In this document: positions 1-8,483 of the stretch, one piece after another
Numbering within the stretch: position 1 is the stretch's first letter
Layout of the letters: each line of letters opens with the position of its first letter
Translations under genes and position numbers: made by a program
Source: CAVTWY01 sp963738575
GTDB lineage: Bacteria; Pseudomonadota; Gammaproteobacteria; Burkholderiales; Burkholderiaceae_C
Assembly: GCA_963738575.1 (NCBI GenBank)
Contig: CAVTWY010000004.1
Span: 1,302,001 to 1,366,000, forward strand
Direction: 5' to 3'
Length of the DNA stretch: 64,000 nt
The notes under the pieces: generated by a model
What the model was told of the DNA's origin: nothing
The model's input: the letters and a program-made list of their open reading frames with translations, nothing else
Database searches by the model: none

Positions 1-1209
1 TGCAACGCCATCGTGCAAGCGTGTGAAGAGATTCGCCAAGGCAAGTGGCACGACCAGTTTGTGGTGGACGTGATTCAAGGGGGTGCAGGCACCTCCACCA
101 ACATGAACGCCAACGAGGTGATTGCCAACCGTGCGCTCGAGATCTTGGGCCATGCCAAAGGTGATTACCAACACCTGCACCCCAACGAGCATGTCAACAT
201 TGCACAAAGCACCAACGACGTCTACCCCTCGGCACTGAAGGTTGCCACCTACGCCGGTGTGCTCAAGCTGATCGACGCCATGGCCGTGCTGCGGCGCAGT
301 TTTGAAGAGCGTGCCGCCGCATTTGCAGGCGTGTTGAAGATGGGCCGCACGCAAATGCAAGACGCCGTGCCCATGACCCTGGGGCAAGAGTTCAGCACCT
401 ACGCCGTGATGGTGGGTGAAGACGAGCAGCGCTTGCGCGAGGCTTCGCTACTGATCTGCGAGCTGAACCTGGGCGCCACCGCGATTGGCACCGGCATCAC
501 CGCGCACCCCGAATACGCCGCGCTGGTGATGCGCAAGCTGCGCGACATCACCGGCACGCCGCTCACCACCGCCCCCAATTTGATCGAGGCCACGCAAGAC
601 TGCGGGGCGTTTGTTCAACTGTCGGGCGTGCTCAAGCGCGTGGCCGTCAAACTGTCCAAAATTTGCAATGACTTGCGCTTGTTGTCCAGCGGCCCCCGCG
701 CTGGTTTGGGTGAGATCAACCTGCCGCCCATGCAGGCGGGATCCAGCATCATGCCGGGCAAGGTCAACCCCGTGATCCCCGAGGTGATGAACCAAATTGC
801 GTTTGAAGTGATTGGCAACGACTTGACGGTGACCTTTGCGGCCGAGGCCGGCCAGTTGCAGCTCAATGCTTTTGAGCCCGTGATCGCGCACAGCCTGTTC
901 AAGAGCGTCAAACACCTGCAGCGTGGCTGCCTGACCTTGGCCAGCCGGTGCGTGAGCGGCATCACCGCCAACGCGGCGCACACCCGTGCCCAGGTTGAAA
1001 ACTCCATCGGCATCGTCACCGCGCTCAACCCCTACATTGGCTACGCCAACGCCACGGCCGTGGCGCAAGAGGCTCACGCCACCAACGGCAGTGTTTACGA
1101 CATCGTGCTGGCCAAAGGCTTGCTCACCAAAGCCCAGCTCGATTTCATCCTTCAACCCGAAACGCTCACCACCCCGCAACCGTTGCACGCGCTGCACTTG
1201 CCGGGCTGA
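1..1209 (+). CDS. aspA: Aspartate ammonia-lyase, 5' end cut by window
   Basis: Cytoplasmic enzyme that deaminates L-aspartate to fumarate and ammonia. The reading frame is open from base 1 to the stop at 1207-1209, about 402 codons; the family is about 465-475 residues, so roughly the first 65-70 residues lie outside the window. The fumarase/aspartase superfamily signature GSSIMPGKVNP is present, as are STNDVYPSA and the aspartase-like stretch NLGATAIGTG, which favours aspartase over class II fumarase. A glutamate/aspartate-type ABC importer follows on the same strand after 109 bp, which fits uptake and breakdown of acidic amino acids. The true start is not visible. Confidence 0.9.
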   Translation, partial: CNAIVQACEEIRQGKWHDQFVVDVIQGGAGTSTNMNANEVIANRALEILGHAKGDYQHLHPNEHVNIAQSTNDVYPSALKVATYAGVLKLIDAMAVLRRSFEERAAAFAGVLKMGRTQMQDAVPMTLGQEFSTYAVMVGEDEQRLREASLLICELNLGATAIGTGITAHPEYAALVMRKLRDITGTPLTTAPNLIEATQDCGAFVQLSGVLKRVAVKLSKICNDLRLLSSGPRAGLGEINLPPMQAGSSIMPGKVNPVIPEVMNQIAFEVIGNDLTVTFAAEAGQLQLNAFEPVIAHSLFKSVKHLQRGCLTLASRCVSGITANAAHTRAQVENSIGIVTALNPYIGYANATAVAQEAHATNGSVYDIVLAKGLLTKAQLDFILQPETLTTPQPLHALHLPG

Positions 1210-1318
1210 ACCCTCGAGTTGCATCCAGAACTAGGTAGTACCCCTTAGGCCATTGGTCCCTAGAATGCGTTGTTGGCCTACTTGTCCCTCACTCTGTTAG
1301 CTGTTTAGGAGAATTTGC

Positions 1319-2218
1319 ATGAAGAAATTGCTGCTCGCCGTCGTGGCGTTGATGGCTGTTGGCGTTGCTCAGGCACAAGCCAACGACACCCTGGCCAAGA
1401 TCAAAAGCTCGGGCACAGTCACCATGGGCGTGCGTGAATCGTCGGGCGCGTTGTCGTACACCCTGGGTGACGGTAAGTACGCGGGTTACCACGTTGAGTT
1501 GTGCCAGCGTGTGCTCGCTGATGCGCAAAAGTCGATGGGCTTGGCCAAGCTGGACATCAAGTACCAGCCCGTGACGTCGCAAAATCGCATTCCATTGGTG
1601 CAAAACGGCACCGTTGACATCGAGTGTGGCTCCACCACCAACAACGCTGCGCGTCAAAAAGACGTGACGTTTGCGGTCACCACCTTTGTTGAAGAAGTTC
1701 GCATTGCCGCCAAGGCCAATTCGGGCATCACGTCCATCAGCAACCTCAACGGTCGCAAAGTGGCCACCACCACCGGCACCACGTCGGTGCAGTTGCTGCG
1801 CAAACATGAAAAAGGCAACGGCGTGAACTTCGACGAAGTGTTTGGCAAAGACCATGCCGACAGCTTCTTGTTGATGGAGACTGGCCGCGCTGACGCATTC
1901 GTGATGGACGGCCAAATTCTGGCGGGGTTGATCTCCAAGTCCAAAGCGCCTGCCGACTACAAGATCGTCGGTGAAGTGCTGGCTGTTGAGCCCATCGCCA
2001 TCATGATCCGCAAGGACGACCCAGCCTTCAAGAAGGCCGTTGACACCAGCATCACCAACATGATGAAGTCGGGCGACATCGCCAAGCTGTACGACAAGTG
2101 GTTCATGCAGCCGATCGCCCCCACCAACACCCGCGTGGGGTTGGCTTTGAGCGACGCCACCAAGGCCGCGTGGGCATCCCCCACCGACAAGCCTGCCGAA
2201 GACTATGCTAAAAAGTAA
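1319..2218 (+). CDS. gltI: Glutamate/aspartate ABC transporter, periplasmic substrate-binding protein
   Basis: Periplasmic receptor of a polar amino acid importer, 299 residues, usual for the family. A Sec signal peptide is visible (KK followed by a hydrophobic stretch, cleavage near AQA, residues 19-21). The body has the family-3 solute-binding fold, with the DIECGSTTNN and TGTTSVQLL stretches typical of GltI-like receptors. ATG at 1319 follows the Shine-Dalgarno sequence aggaga at 1307-1312. A hairpin terminator lies between it and the permease genes, as expected when a receptor is made in excess of the membrane components. Glutamate versus aspartate preference is inferred from the family and from the neighbouring aspA. 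Confidence 0.88.
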   Translation: MKKLLLAVVALMAVGVAQAQANDTLAKIKSSGTVTMGVRESSGALSYTLGDGKYAGYHVELCQRVLADAQKSMGLAKLDIKYQPVTSQNRIPLVQNGTVDIECGSTTNNAARQKDVTFAVTTFVEEVRIAAKANSGITSISNLNGRKVATTTGTTSVQLLRKHEKGNGVNFDEVFGKDHADSFLLMETGRADAFVMDGQILAGLISKSKAPADYKIVGEVLAVEPIAIMIRKDDPAFKKAVDTSITNMMKSGDIAKLYDKWFMQPIAPTNTRVGLALSDATKAAWASPTDKPAEDYAKK

Positions 2219-2284
2219 TCAACGTATTCTTTGATTGCTTCGGATCAACCCGCGTGACAGCGGGGCTGGGACGACTTAACCTGC

Positions 2285-2320
2285 AAGGCGCACGAACCGA
2301 AAGGCTCGTGCGCCTTTTTT
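2285..2320 (+). terminator. Rho-independent terminator/attenuator between receptor and permease
   Basis: An 11-bp perfect stem (2285-2295 with 2306-2316) around a 10-nt loop runs into a T tract ending at 2320. It sits 66 bp after the receptor stop and 38 bp before the permease start. Partial termination here would give more receptor than permease transcript. Confidence 0.85.
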
Positions 2321-2357
2321 ATCGTGGGCCCTGAGTCCACCCGTCAAGGAGACGCCT

Positions 2358-3101
2358 TTGGCTTGGGATTGGCAGGTATTTTGCAAAGACACCATTTCGG
2401 GTGACGTGGCCCAGAGCTGCTTTGGCAAAGGCGGCGACATCACCTACTTGCAGTGGATGTTCTCGGCCTGGGGCTGGACGTTGTCGGTAGCGGCCTGTGC
2501 TTTGGTGGTGGCCTTGGTGGTGGGGTCGCTGATGGGTATTTTGCGCACCACGCCCAACAAGTGGCTGGTATTTATCGGCGACGCATGGACTGAACTGTTT
2601 CGCAACATCCCCTTGTTGGTGCAGATTTTTCTTTGGTACCACGTGTTGCCATCGATCATCCCGGTGCTCAAGTCGTTCCCGAGCTTTTGGTTGGTGGCGT
2701 TGGCGCTGGGGTTCTTCACCAGTGCGCGTATTTCGGAGCAGGTGCGGGCGGGCATTCAAAGTTTGCCTCGGGGCCAGCGCTACGCCGGCTTGGCCATGGG
2801 CCTGACGCTGCCTCAAACCTACCGCTACGTGTTGCTGCCGATGGCGTTTCGCATCGTCATTCCGCCGCTCACCAGCGAAAGCATGAACATCGTCAAAAAC
2901 TCGTCGGTGGCCTTTGCGGTGTCCATTGCTGAGCTGACCATGTTTGCCATGCAAGCGCAAGAAGAAACCTCACGCGGGGTTGAGATCTACCTGGCCGTCA
3001 CGCTGCTGTATTTTGTGTCGGCCTTCAGCATCAACCGCTTGGCCAAGTTCATCGAAGGCCGTGCCCAAGTGCCGGGCATGGTTTTGAGCGGGGGCAAATA
3101 A
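2358..3101 (+). CDS. gltJ: Glutamate/aspartate ABC transporter permease (GltJ-like)
   Basis: Inner-membrane permease of the His/Glu/Gln/Arg/opine family, 247 residues with several hydrophobic segments. The EAA loop is recognisable around residues 130-165 (SARISEQVRAGIQ, then PRGQRYAGLAMG). The start is TTG at 2358, supported by aagga at 2346-2350 with 7-nt spacing; no in-frame ATG lies nearby. The stop abuts the start of the second permease, so the two are translated together and probably form the heterodimeric channel. Confidence 0.87.
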   Translation: MAWDWQVFCKDTISGDVAQSCFGKGGDITYLQWMFSAWGWTLSVAACALVVALVVGSLMGILRTTPNKWLVFIGDAWTELFRNIPLLVQIFLWYHVLPSIIPVLKSFPSFWLVALALGFFTSARISEQVRAGIQSLPRGQRYAGLAMGLTLPQTYRYVLLPMAFRIVIPPLTSESMNIVKNSSVAFAVSIAELTMFAMQAQEETSRGVEIYLAVTLLYFVSAFSINRLAKFIEGRAQVPGMVLSGGK

Positions 3102-3767
3102 ATGAACCTCGACTTCGCATTCCTCAACTGGGGCATCGTCTCCAGCTTCATCGTCAAGGGCCTGCTTTTTTCCATCCAGCTAACGCTCATCGCCATGGTG
3201 GGTGGCATCATCCTGGGCACCCTGTTGGCCTTGATGCGTCTGTCGGGCAAAAAGTGGCTTGTCATGCCGGCAGCCGCTTACGTCAACACCATGCGCTCCA
3301 TCCCGCTGGTGATGGTGATCTTGTGGTTCTTCTTGTTGATCCCGATGTTGATTGGCCGCCCGATGGGGGCCGAGCTGTCCGCCATCGTCACCTTCACGTT
3401 GTTTGAAGCAGCGTACTACTCCGAGATCATGCGCGCCGGCATTCAAAGTGTGCCGCGTGGGCAGGTTAACGCGGGCTATGCGGTGGGCATGACGTACGCG
3501 CAGTCGATGCAGTTGGTGGTGTTGCCGCAAGCGTTTCGCAACATGCTGCCGGTGCTGATGACGCAAACCATCATCCTGTTTCAGGACACGTCGCTGGTGT
3601 ATGCCATTGGTGCGTACGACTTGCTCAAGGGTTTTGAAGTGGCGGGCAAAAACTTCAACCGGCCGGTGGAGACGTACCTGGTGGCGGCGGTGGTTTACTT
3701 CATCATCTGCTTCACGCTCTCGATGATCGTGCGGCGGCTGCAGAAGAAGATTGCCATCATTCGGTAG
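3102..3767 (+). CDS. gltK: Glutamate/aspartate ABC transporter permease (GltK-like)
   Basis: Second permease subunit of the importer, 221 residues, with five or so predicted membrane helices and an EAA loop near the middle (MRAGIQSVPRGQVNAGYAVG). ATG at 3102 directly follows the TAA of the preceding permease gene. It would pair with that permease in the inner membrane, with the downstream ATPase docking on the EAA loops. Confidence 0.87.
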   Translation: MNLDFAFLNWGIVSSFIVKGLLFSIQLTLIAMVGGIILGTLLALMRLSGKKWLVMPAAAYVNTMRSIPLVMVILWFFLLIPMLIGRPMGAELSAIVTFTLFEAAYYSEIMRAGIQSVPRGQVNAGYAVGMTYAQSMQLVVLPQAFRNMLPVLMTQTIILFQDTSLVYAIGAYDLLKGFEVAGKNFNRPVETYLVAAVVYFIICFTLSMIVRRLQKKIAIIR

Positions 3768-3819
3768 GTGGCACCAGCGGGTGCTCCGGTTTTCACGTGA
3801 ATTTCTGAGTGGGTTCTAC

Positions 3820-4554
3820 ATGATCGACATCAAAAACGTTAGCAAGTGGTACGCCTCGTTTCAGGTGCTTACCGACTGCACCACCAGCATCAAAAAAGGT
3901 GAGGTGGTGGTGGTGTGCGGCCCGTCGGGCAGTGGCAAGTCGACGCTCATCAAAACGGTGAATGCGCTCGAGCCCTTTCAAAAGGGCGACATCGTGGTGG
4001 ACGGCATCTCCATCTCCGACCCCAAAACCAATTTGCCCAAGTTGCGTTCGCGCGTGGGCATGGTGTTTCAGCACTTTGAGCTCTTTCCGCACCTCTCGGT
4101 AACCGAAAACCTCACCATCGCGCAAATCAAAGTGCTGGGCCGCAGCAAAGATGACGCCGTGGCGCGTGGCATGAAGATGCTCGACCGCGTGGGCCTGATG
4201 GCGCACAAAGACAAGTTCCCAGGTCAGTTGTCAGGCGGTCAACAACAGCGTGTGGCCATTGCACGCGCGTTGTCGATGGACCCGATCGTGATGTTGTTCG
4301 ACGAACCCACCTCGGCGCTCGACCCCGAAATGGTGGGCGAGGTGCTGGACGTGATGGTCAAGTTGGCCAACGAGGGCATGACGATGATGGTGGTGACGCA
4401 CGAAATGGGGTTTGCCAAAAAGGTGAGCCACCGCGTCATCTTCATGGATGCAGGCAAGATTGTTGAAGATTGCAAGCGCGATGAGTTTTTTGGCGACCCG
4501 AATGCACGAACGCCACGTGCCAAAGAGTTTTTGTCCAAGATCTTGCAGCACTGA
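3820..4554 (+). CDS. gltL: Glutamate/aspartate ABC transporter ATP-binding protein
   Basis: Cytoplasmic ATPase of the amino acid importer. Walker A GPSGSGKST is at about residues 34-42, the signature LSGGQQQR near 136-143, and Walker B followed by DEPTSALD near 158-166. The frame is open further upstream (from 3751, overlapping the permease), but ATG at 3820 gives 244 residues, the usual GltL length, and places MIDIKNVSKWY at the conserved N-terminus. Last gene of the transport operon; a GC hairpin at 4565-4584 has no T tract. Confidence 0.9.
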   Translation: MIDIKNVSKWYASFQVLTDCTTSIKKGEVVVVCGPSGSGKSTLIKTVNALEPFQKGDIVVDGISISDPKTNLPKLRSRVGMVFQHFELFPHLSVTENLTIAQIKVLGRSKDDAVARGMKMLDRVGLMAHKDKFPGQLSGGQQQRVAIARALSMDPIVMLFDEPTSALDPEMVGEVLDVMVKLANEGMTMMVVTHEMGFAKKVSHRVIFMDAGKIVEDCKRDEFFGDPNARTPRAKEFLSKILQH

Positions 4555-4643
4555 GAACAAGCGTGCCCGCTTTGCTGCGCGGGCTGAGGAAGGGCACTTG
4601 AACGCTGCGCGTTCGCTGCCACAATCAGGGCAGCTCACTCCAT

Positions 4644-5717
4644 GTGCCTACCGTGACTGATACCGCGACCGATACCCTCACTCTCACGCGCCCTGACGAT
4701 TGGCATTTGCACCTGCGTGATGGTGCGGCGCTGGCGGCCGTGCTGCCTTACACCGCGCGCCAGTTTGCCCGGGCCATCGTGATGCCCAACCTCAAGCCCC
4801 CCGTGACCACCACGGCACAGGCAGTGGCCTACCGGCAGCGCATCTTGGACGCCCTGCCGCGCGGCTTGGCGTCGGGCGGCGAGGGCGCCGACTTTGAGCC
4901 CCTGATGACGCTCTACCTGACCGACCACTTGCCCCCCGACGAGATCGTGCGGGCGCGCGAATCGGGCGTGGTGGCGGTCAAACTTTATCCCGCGGGAGCC
5001 ACCACCAACAGCGCAGCCGGGGTGACCGACATGCGCAAGGTGTATCCCACGCTAGAGGCCATGCAGCGCTTGCGCATGCCGCTCTTGGTGCACGGTGAGG
5101 TCACCGATCAAGCCATTGACATCTTCGACCGCGAAGCCGTGTTCATCGACCAGGTGATGCAACCGCTGCGGCGCGACTTCCCCGAGCTCAAGGTGGTGTT
5201 TGAACACATCACCACCAAAGCCGCCGCCGACTACGTGGCCCAGACCGACCGCCACACCGCTGCCACCATCACTGCGCACCACCTGCTTTACAACCGCAAC
5301 GCACTGTTCAAAGGCGGACTGCGCCCGCACTTTTATTGCTTGCCCGTGCTCAAGCGCGAGATCCACCGCCGCGCGCTTATCAACGCCGCCACCTCTGGCA
5401 GCAACAAGTTCTTTTTGGGCACCGACAGTGCCCCCCATGCCGCCGTGCTCAAAGAGGCTTCGGTGTGCGGCGCGGGCTGCTTCACGGCCATCAACGCGCT
5501 GGAGCTTTACGCGCAGGCGTTTGAGTCAGCAGGTGCACTGCACCAGCTCGAGGCTTTTGCAAGTTTCAACGGCCCCTCGTTTTACGACTTGCCTCGCAAC
5601 ACTGGCACTGTCACGCTGGTGCGCCAAACCTGGACCGTGCCCGAAACCCTGCCCATGGGGGACGCCGAGTTGAAGCCCATGGAAGGCGGTGTTGAACAAG
5701 TTTGGAAGATGGTATGA
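4644..5717 (+). CDS. pyrC: Dihydroorotase
   Basis: Zinc-dependent cytoplasmic enzyme of de novo pyrimidine synthesis that interconverts carbamoyl-aspartate and dihydroorotate. It has the class II form: DDWHLHLRDG with the HxH metal ligands near residues 18-20, KLYPAGATTNS holding the lysine expected to be carbamylated, LVHGE, EHITT, and GTDSAPH with the catalytic aspartate. Length is 357 residues (family about 345). GTG at 4644 is used here; GTG at 4653 is also possible. The stop overlaps the start of the NYN-domain gene (ATGA), so the two are probably translationally coupled. Confidence 0.9.
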   Translation: MPTVTDTATDTLTLTRPDDWHLHLRDGAALAAVLPYTARQFARAIVMPNLKPPVTTTAQAVAYRQRILDALPRGLASGGEGADFEPLMTLYLTDHLPPDEIVRARESGVVAVKLYPAGATTNSAAGVTDMRKVYPTLEAMQRLRMPLLVHGEVTDQAIDIFDREAVFIDQVMQPLRRDFPELKVVFEHITTKAAADYVAQTDRHTAATITAHHLLYNRNALFKGGLRPHFYCLPVLKREIHRRALINAATSGSNKFFLGTDSAPHAAVLKEASVCGAGCFTAINALELYAQAFESAGALHQLEAFASFNGPSFYDLPRNTGTVTLVRQTWTVPETLPMGDAELKPMEGGVEQVWKMV

Positions 5718-6745
5718 CACGACACGGTGTGATGTTATTGATCGACGGCGACAACGTGTCGCTTGACGTGATGGAGCAGGCTATTCCCTGGGTGCGCAAG
5801 CATTTTGGCGGCCCTCATGTGTGCCGCGCCTACTGCACGCCCGAATCGGCCGTGAAACATCAACTCGCGTTTCGGCGGCTTGGCATTCGCCCGATGGTCA
5901 ATTTGGCGGCAGGCAAGAACTCCACCGACATCGCCTTGGCGGTGGACGCCATCGACCTGGCCATCGCCGATCGCCCCGAGGTGGTGGTGATCGCTTCGTC
6001 CGACTCCGACTTTGCACCCCTGGTCACGCGCCTGCGTGAAAAAGGCTGCCGGGTGGTGGGGGTGGGCCAGCGTGGCAAGACGGGCGAAGAAACGCAGTTG
6101 ATGTACGACGACTTTGAGGTGCTGATACACCAAAAGCGGGGTGGTGATGGGGTGGGGCCGTCGGGTGCTTCTGCCGATCCGTCGCCCCGTGGCCGCGGTG
6201 GTCGGCGCGGTGGGGGTGCCAGGCGCGTTGAAGCTGTTTTGGTGCCCGAGGCCGACGCACCAGCTTTGTTAAGCGCCGCTGCGTCAGCGCCAACGCCGCG
6301 TACCGGCCGTGCTGGACCGCTGCGGACTGCTGCACCCGCGCCCGCACGCCGTGAGATCGAGACAGCGGCTGAGCAAGCGCCGCCAGCCACCGGCAGGTCG
6401 GGTGCGGCAGCCAAGGCTCCAGCCAAAAAAGCGGCTGCCAAACGGGCAACGGCCAAGTCACCTGCGACGCCTCTCGAAGCGGCTGCGCCCGCGCGCAGTG
6501 CGCCACAGCGACCCGTCAGCCTCAACCTTAACGATGAAGCCAGGGCCATCCTGCAGGCGCTGCCCGAGCTGGCACGGGGCGGCGACATGGCCATCAACGT
6601 GGCGGCCGAGCGCCTTCGCCAAGCCAAGGTGTTGAGCAACCGTGGCTCTTCCACCCGGTTGTTTGCCCATTACCCCGACCTGTTTGTGCTGGAGCCTGCT
6701 GGCCGGCCCACCCGTGTTTTGGCCCGGCAGGCGGTTGCACTTTAA
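5714..6745 (+). CDS. NYN (PIN-like) domain protein with Lys/Ala-rich linker and C-terminal OST-HTH-like domain
   Basis: 343 residues, probably a cytoplasmic RNA-acting protein. Residues about 5-140 form a LabA/NYN domain, with the acidic positions of PIN-like nucleases visible in LLIDGDNV, NSTDIALAVD and SSDSDFAPLV. Residues about 145-270 are a low-complexity linker rich in Arg/Gly, then Ala/Pro/Lys, including alternating AK repeats like basic nucleic-acid-binding tails. The last 65 residues (from ARAILQALPEL) resemble an OST-HTH/LOTUS winged helix. ATG at 5714 overlaps the pyrC stop; a TTG lies four codons upstream. Nuclease activity is inferred from the family and substrates are unknown. 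Confidence 0.75.
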   Translation: MTRHGVMLLIDGDNVSLDVMEQAIPWVRKHFGGPHVCRAYCTPESAVKHQLAFRRLGIRPMVNLAAGKNSTDIALAVDAIDLAIADRPEVVVIASSDSDFAPLVTRLREKGCRVVGVGQRGKTGEETQLMYDDFEVLIHQKRGGDGVGPSGASADPSPRGRGGRRGGGARRVEAVLVPEADAPALLSAAASAPTPRTGRAGPLRTAAPAPARREIETAAEQAPPATGRSGAAAKAPAKKAAAKRATAKSPATPLEAAAPARSAPQRPVSLNLNDEARAILQALPELARGGDMAINVAAERLRQAKVLSNRGSSTRLFAHYPDLFVLEPAGRPTRVLARQAVAL

Positions 6746-6857
6746 TTGCCGTTGGAGCGGGCTGCAGCGCCCGGCGCTATCGACTAGCATTGAACTTCAG
6801 CACCCAGTCCCCATCTGAGTGGACGGTGACTTACCAAGCCAAACGAGCCCATCGACC

Positions 6858-7736
6858 ATGAAACGAATTTTCTTGTTCATTGCCACCAACCTCGCCGTGA
6901 TGCTGGTGCTGGGCATCGTCATGCGCGTGCTGGGCATCGACCGCATGGCCGCCGCCAGTGGTCAAAACCTGTGGGGCCTGCTGGCCTATGCCGCCGTCAT
7001 CGGCTTCACTGGCGCCATCATCTCGTTGTTGATCAGCAAACCCATGGCCAAGTGGAGCACGGGCGCCGAGGTCATCAACGACTCGCCCGACGCCACCCAC
7101 CAGTGGCTGGTCGAGACCGTGCGCAAGTTTGCCGACAAAGCCAAAATCGGCATGCCCGAAGTCGCCATCTTCCCCGGCCAAGCCAACGCGTTTGCCACGG
7201 GTGCCTTCAAAAACTCCGCCATGGTGGCTGTGTCCACCGGCCTGCTGCAAGGCATGAACCGCGACGAGGTTGAGGCCGTCATCGGCCACGAAGTGGCCCA
7301 CATCGCCAACGGCGACATGGTCACCATGACGCTCATCCAAGGCGTGATGAACACCTTCGTCGTCTTCTTGTCGCGCGCCATTGGCAGCGTCGTCGACAAA
7401 ACCATCTTTCGCAACGAAGGCCGGGGGCCGGGCGTGGGCTACATGATCACCACCGTTGTGCTCGACTTGGTGTTTGGCGTGCTGGCCGCACTCATCGTCT
7501 CGTGGTTCTCGCGCCAACGCGAATTCCGCGCCGACCGAGGCGCCTCCGACCTGATGGGTGGCAACAGCAAGCCCATGATGAACGCCCTCGCGCGCCTGGG
7601 TGGCCTGCAACCCGGCGAGTTGCCCAAAACCGTGCAAGCGCTGGGCATCACCGGTGGGGTGAAAGGCTTCATGCATTTGTTTGCCAGCCACCCGCCGATT
7701 GAGGACAGGATTCGGGCTTTGCAGCAGGGCAAATAA
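6858..7736 (+). CDS. htpX: Protease HtpX homolog
   Basis: Inner-membrane zinc metalloprotease (M48) that helps degrade misfolded membrane proteins. ATG at 6858 gives 292 residues, the usual length; the frame is open to 6819 but the extra residues look unrelated. Two N-terminal membrane helices (about residues 3-25 and 33-55) precede the HEVAH zinc motif near residue 140. Two more hydrophobic segments lie at about 155-215, followed by the third-ligand region FRADRGASDLMGG and SHPPIEDRI near the C-terminus. No heat-shock promoter was identified in the 110 bp upstream. Confidence 0.92.
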   Translation: MKRIFLFIATNLAVMLVLGIVMRVLGIDRMAAASGQNLWGLLAYAAVIGFTGAIISLLISKPMAKWSTGAEVINDSPDATHQWLVETVRKFADKAKIGMPEVAIFPGQANAFATGAFKNSAMVAVSTGLLQGMNRDEVEAVIGHEVAHIANGDMVTMTLIQGVMNTFVVFLSRAIGSVVDKTIFRNEGRGPGVGYMITTVVLDLVFGVLAALIVSWFSRQREFRADRGASDLMGGNSKPMMNALARLGGLQPGELPKTVQALGITGGVKGFMHLFASHPPIEDRIRALQQGK

Positions 7737-7746
7737 TCGCTTGACG

Positions 7747-8241
7747 ATGAGCACCGACTTTGCCTTTCATGACGGAGGTTGCACCTGCCGCCAAATACGC
7801 TTTCGCATGACGTCAAAGCCCATGTTCGTCAACTGCTGCCACTGCCGTTGGTGCCAGCGAGAGACGGGGACTTCGTTTGCACTGAATGCGATGATCGAGG
7901 CGGACCGGGTGCAGTTGCTTCAAGGTGATGTTGAGGTCATCAACACGCCTTCCAACAGCGGCAAGGGGCAGTGGATATCGCGTTGCCCGACGTGCCATGT
8001 GGCCGTATGGAGTAATTACGCTGGCAGTGGGGATGCGCTGCGATTTGTCCGTGTGGGAACGCTGGACGAGCCTGATCGGCTGCCACCCGACGTTCACATC
8101 TTCACGGCGTCCAAGCAGCCGTGGCTTGTGCTCCCGCCCGGTGTGCCCGCGTTTGCCGAGTACTACAAAGCGTCCGAGCTATGGCCCGCGCAAAGCCTGG
8201 CGCGGCGTGCGGCGCTGTTTGCCAAGCCTCGGCCACTTTAA
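7747..8241 (+). CDS. GFA-family (glutathione-dependent formaldehyde-activating-like) zinc protein
   Basis: A 164-residue member of the GFA/CENP-V fold family. The zinc-binding cysteines are in the expected order: CTC near the N-terminus, CCHCRWCQ about residues 32-39, and CPTC about 83-86. The C-terminal AEYYKASELWPAQSLAR is also family-typical. ATG at 7747 starts 10 bp after htpX stops. Most members have no assigned substrate; only a few act on S-hydroxymethylglutathione, so the name describes the family rather than a demonstrated reaction. Confidence 0.82.
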   Translation: MSTDFAFHDGGCTCRQIRFRMTSKPMFVNCCHCRWCQRETGTSFALNAMIEADRVQLLQGDVEVINTPSNSGKGQWISRCPTCHVAVWSNYAGSGDALRFVRVGTLDEPDRLPPDVHIFTASKQPWLVLPPGVPAFAEYYKASELWPAQSLARRAALFAKPRPL

Positions 8242-8483
8242 CGCCGTGGCAGCTATGGCGATGGTGTACGCCAACTCTTGGCTGTAGCACGGCTCGCTCG
8301 CGTTGGCGCTTTCACAAACGGCCGTGCAGCGTGCTTACGTTGCCAACTTCAATGCACTCACCAAGTTGTCCGCGGCGCTGGTTGGCGCCTTTGGCGTTCG
8401 CTTGTTGGTGACGGCCTACCAAGAAGCTCGAGTCCGGTTTTCCTAACCATTCAGGCCAAACCACGCTCAGAGGTCGATTGATC

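Noticed and set aside
448..1224. Long minus-strand open frame over aspA
   Set aside because: High GC makes long antisense frames common; the product is low-complexity and the plus strand encodes a complete conserved enzyme.
4565..4584. Terminator after gltL
   Set aside because: A 6-bp GC stem is present but there is no T tract and the loop is not typical.
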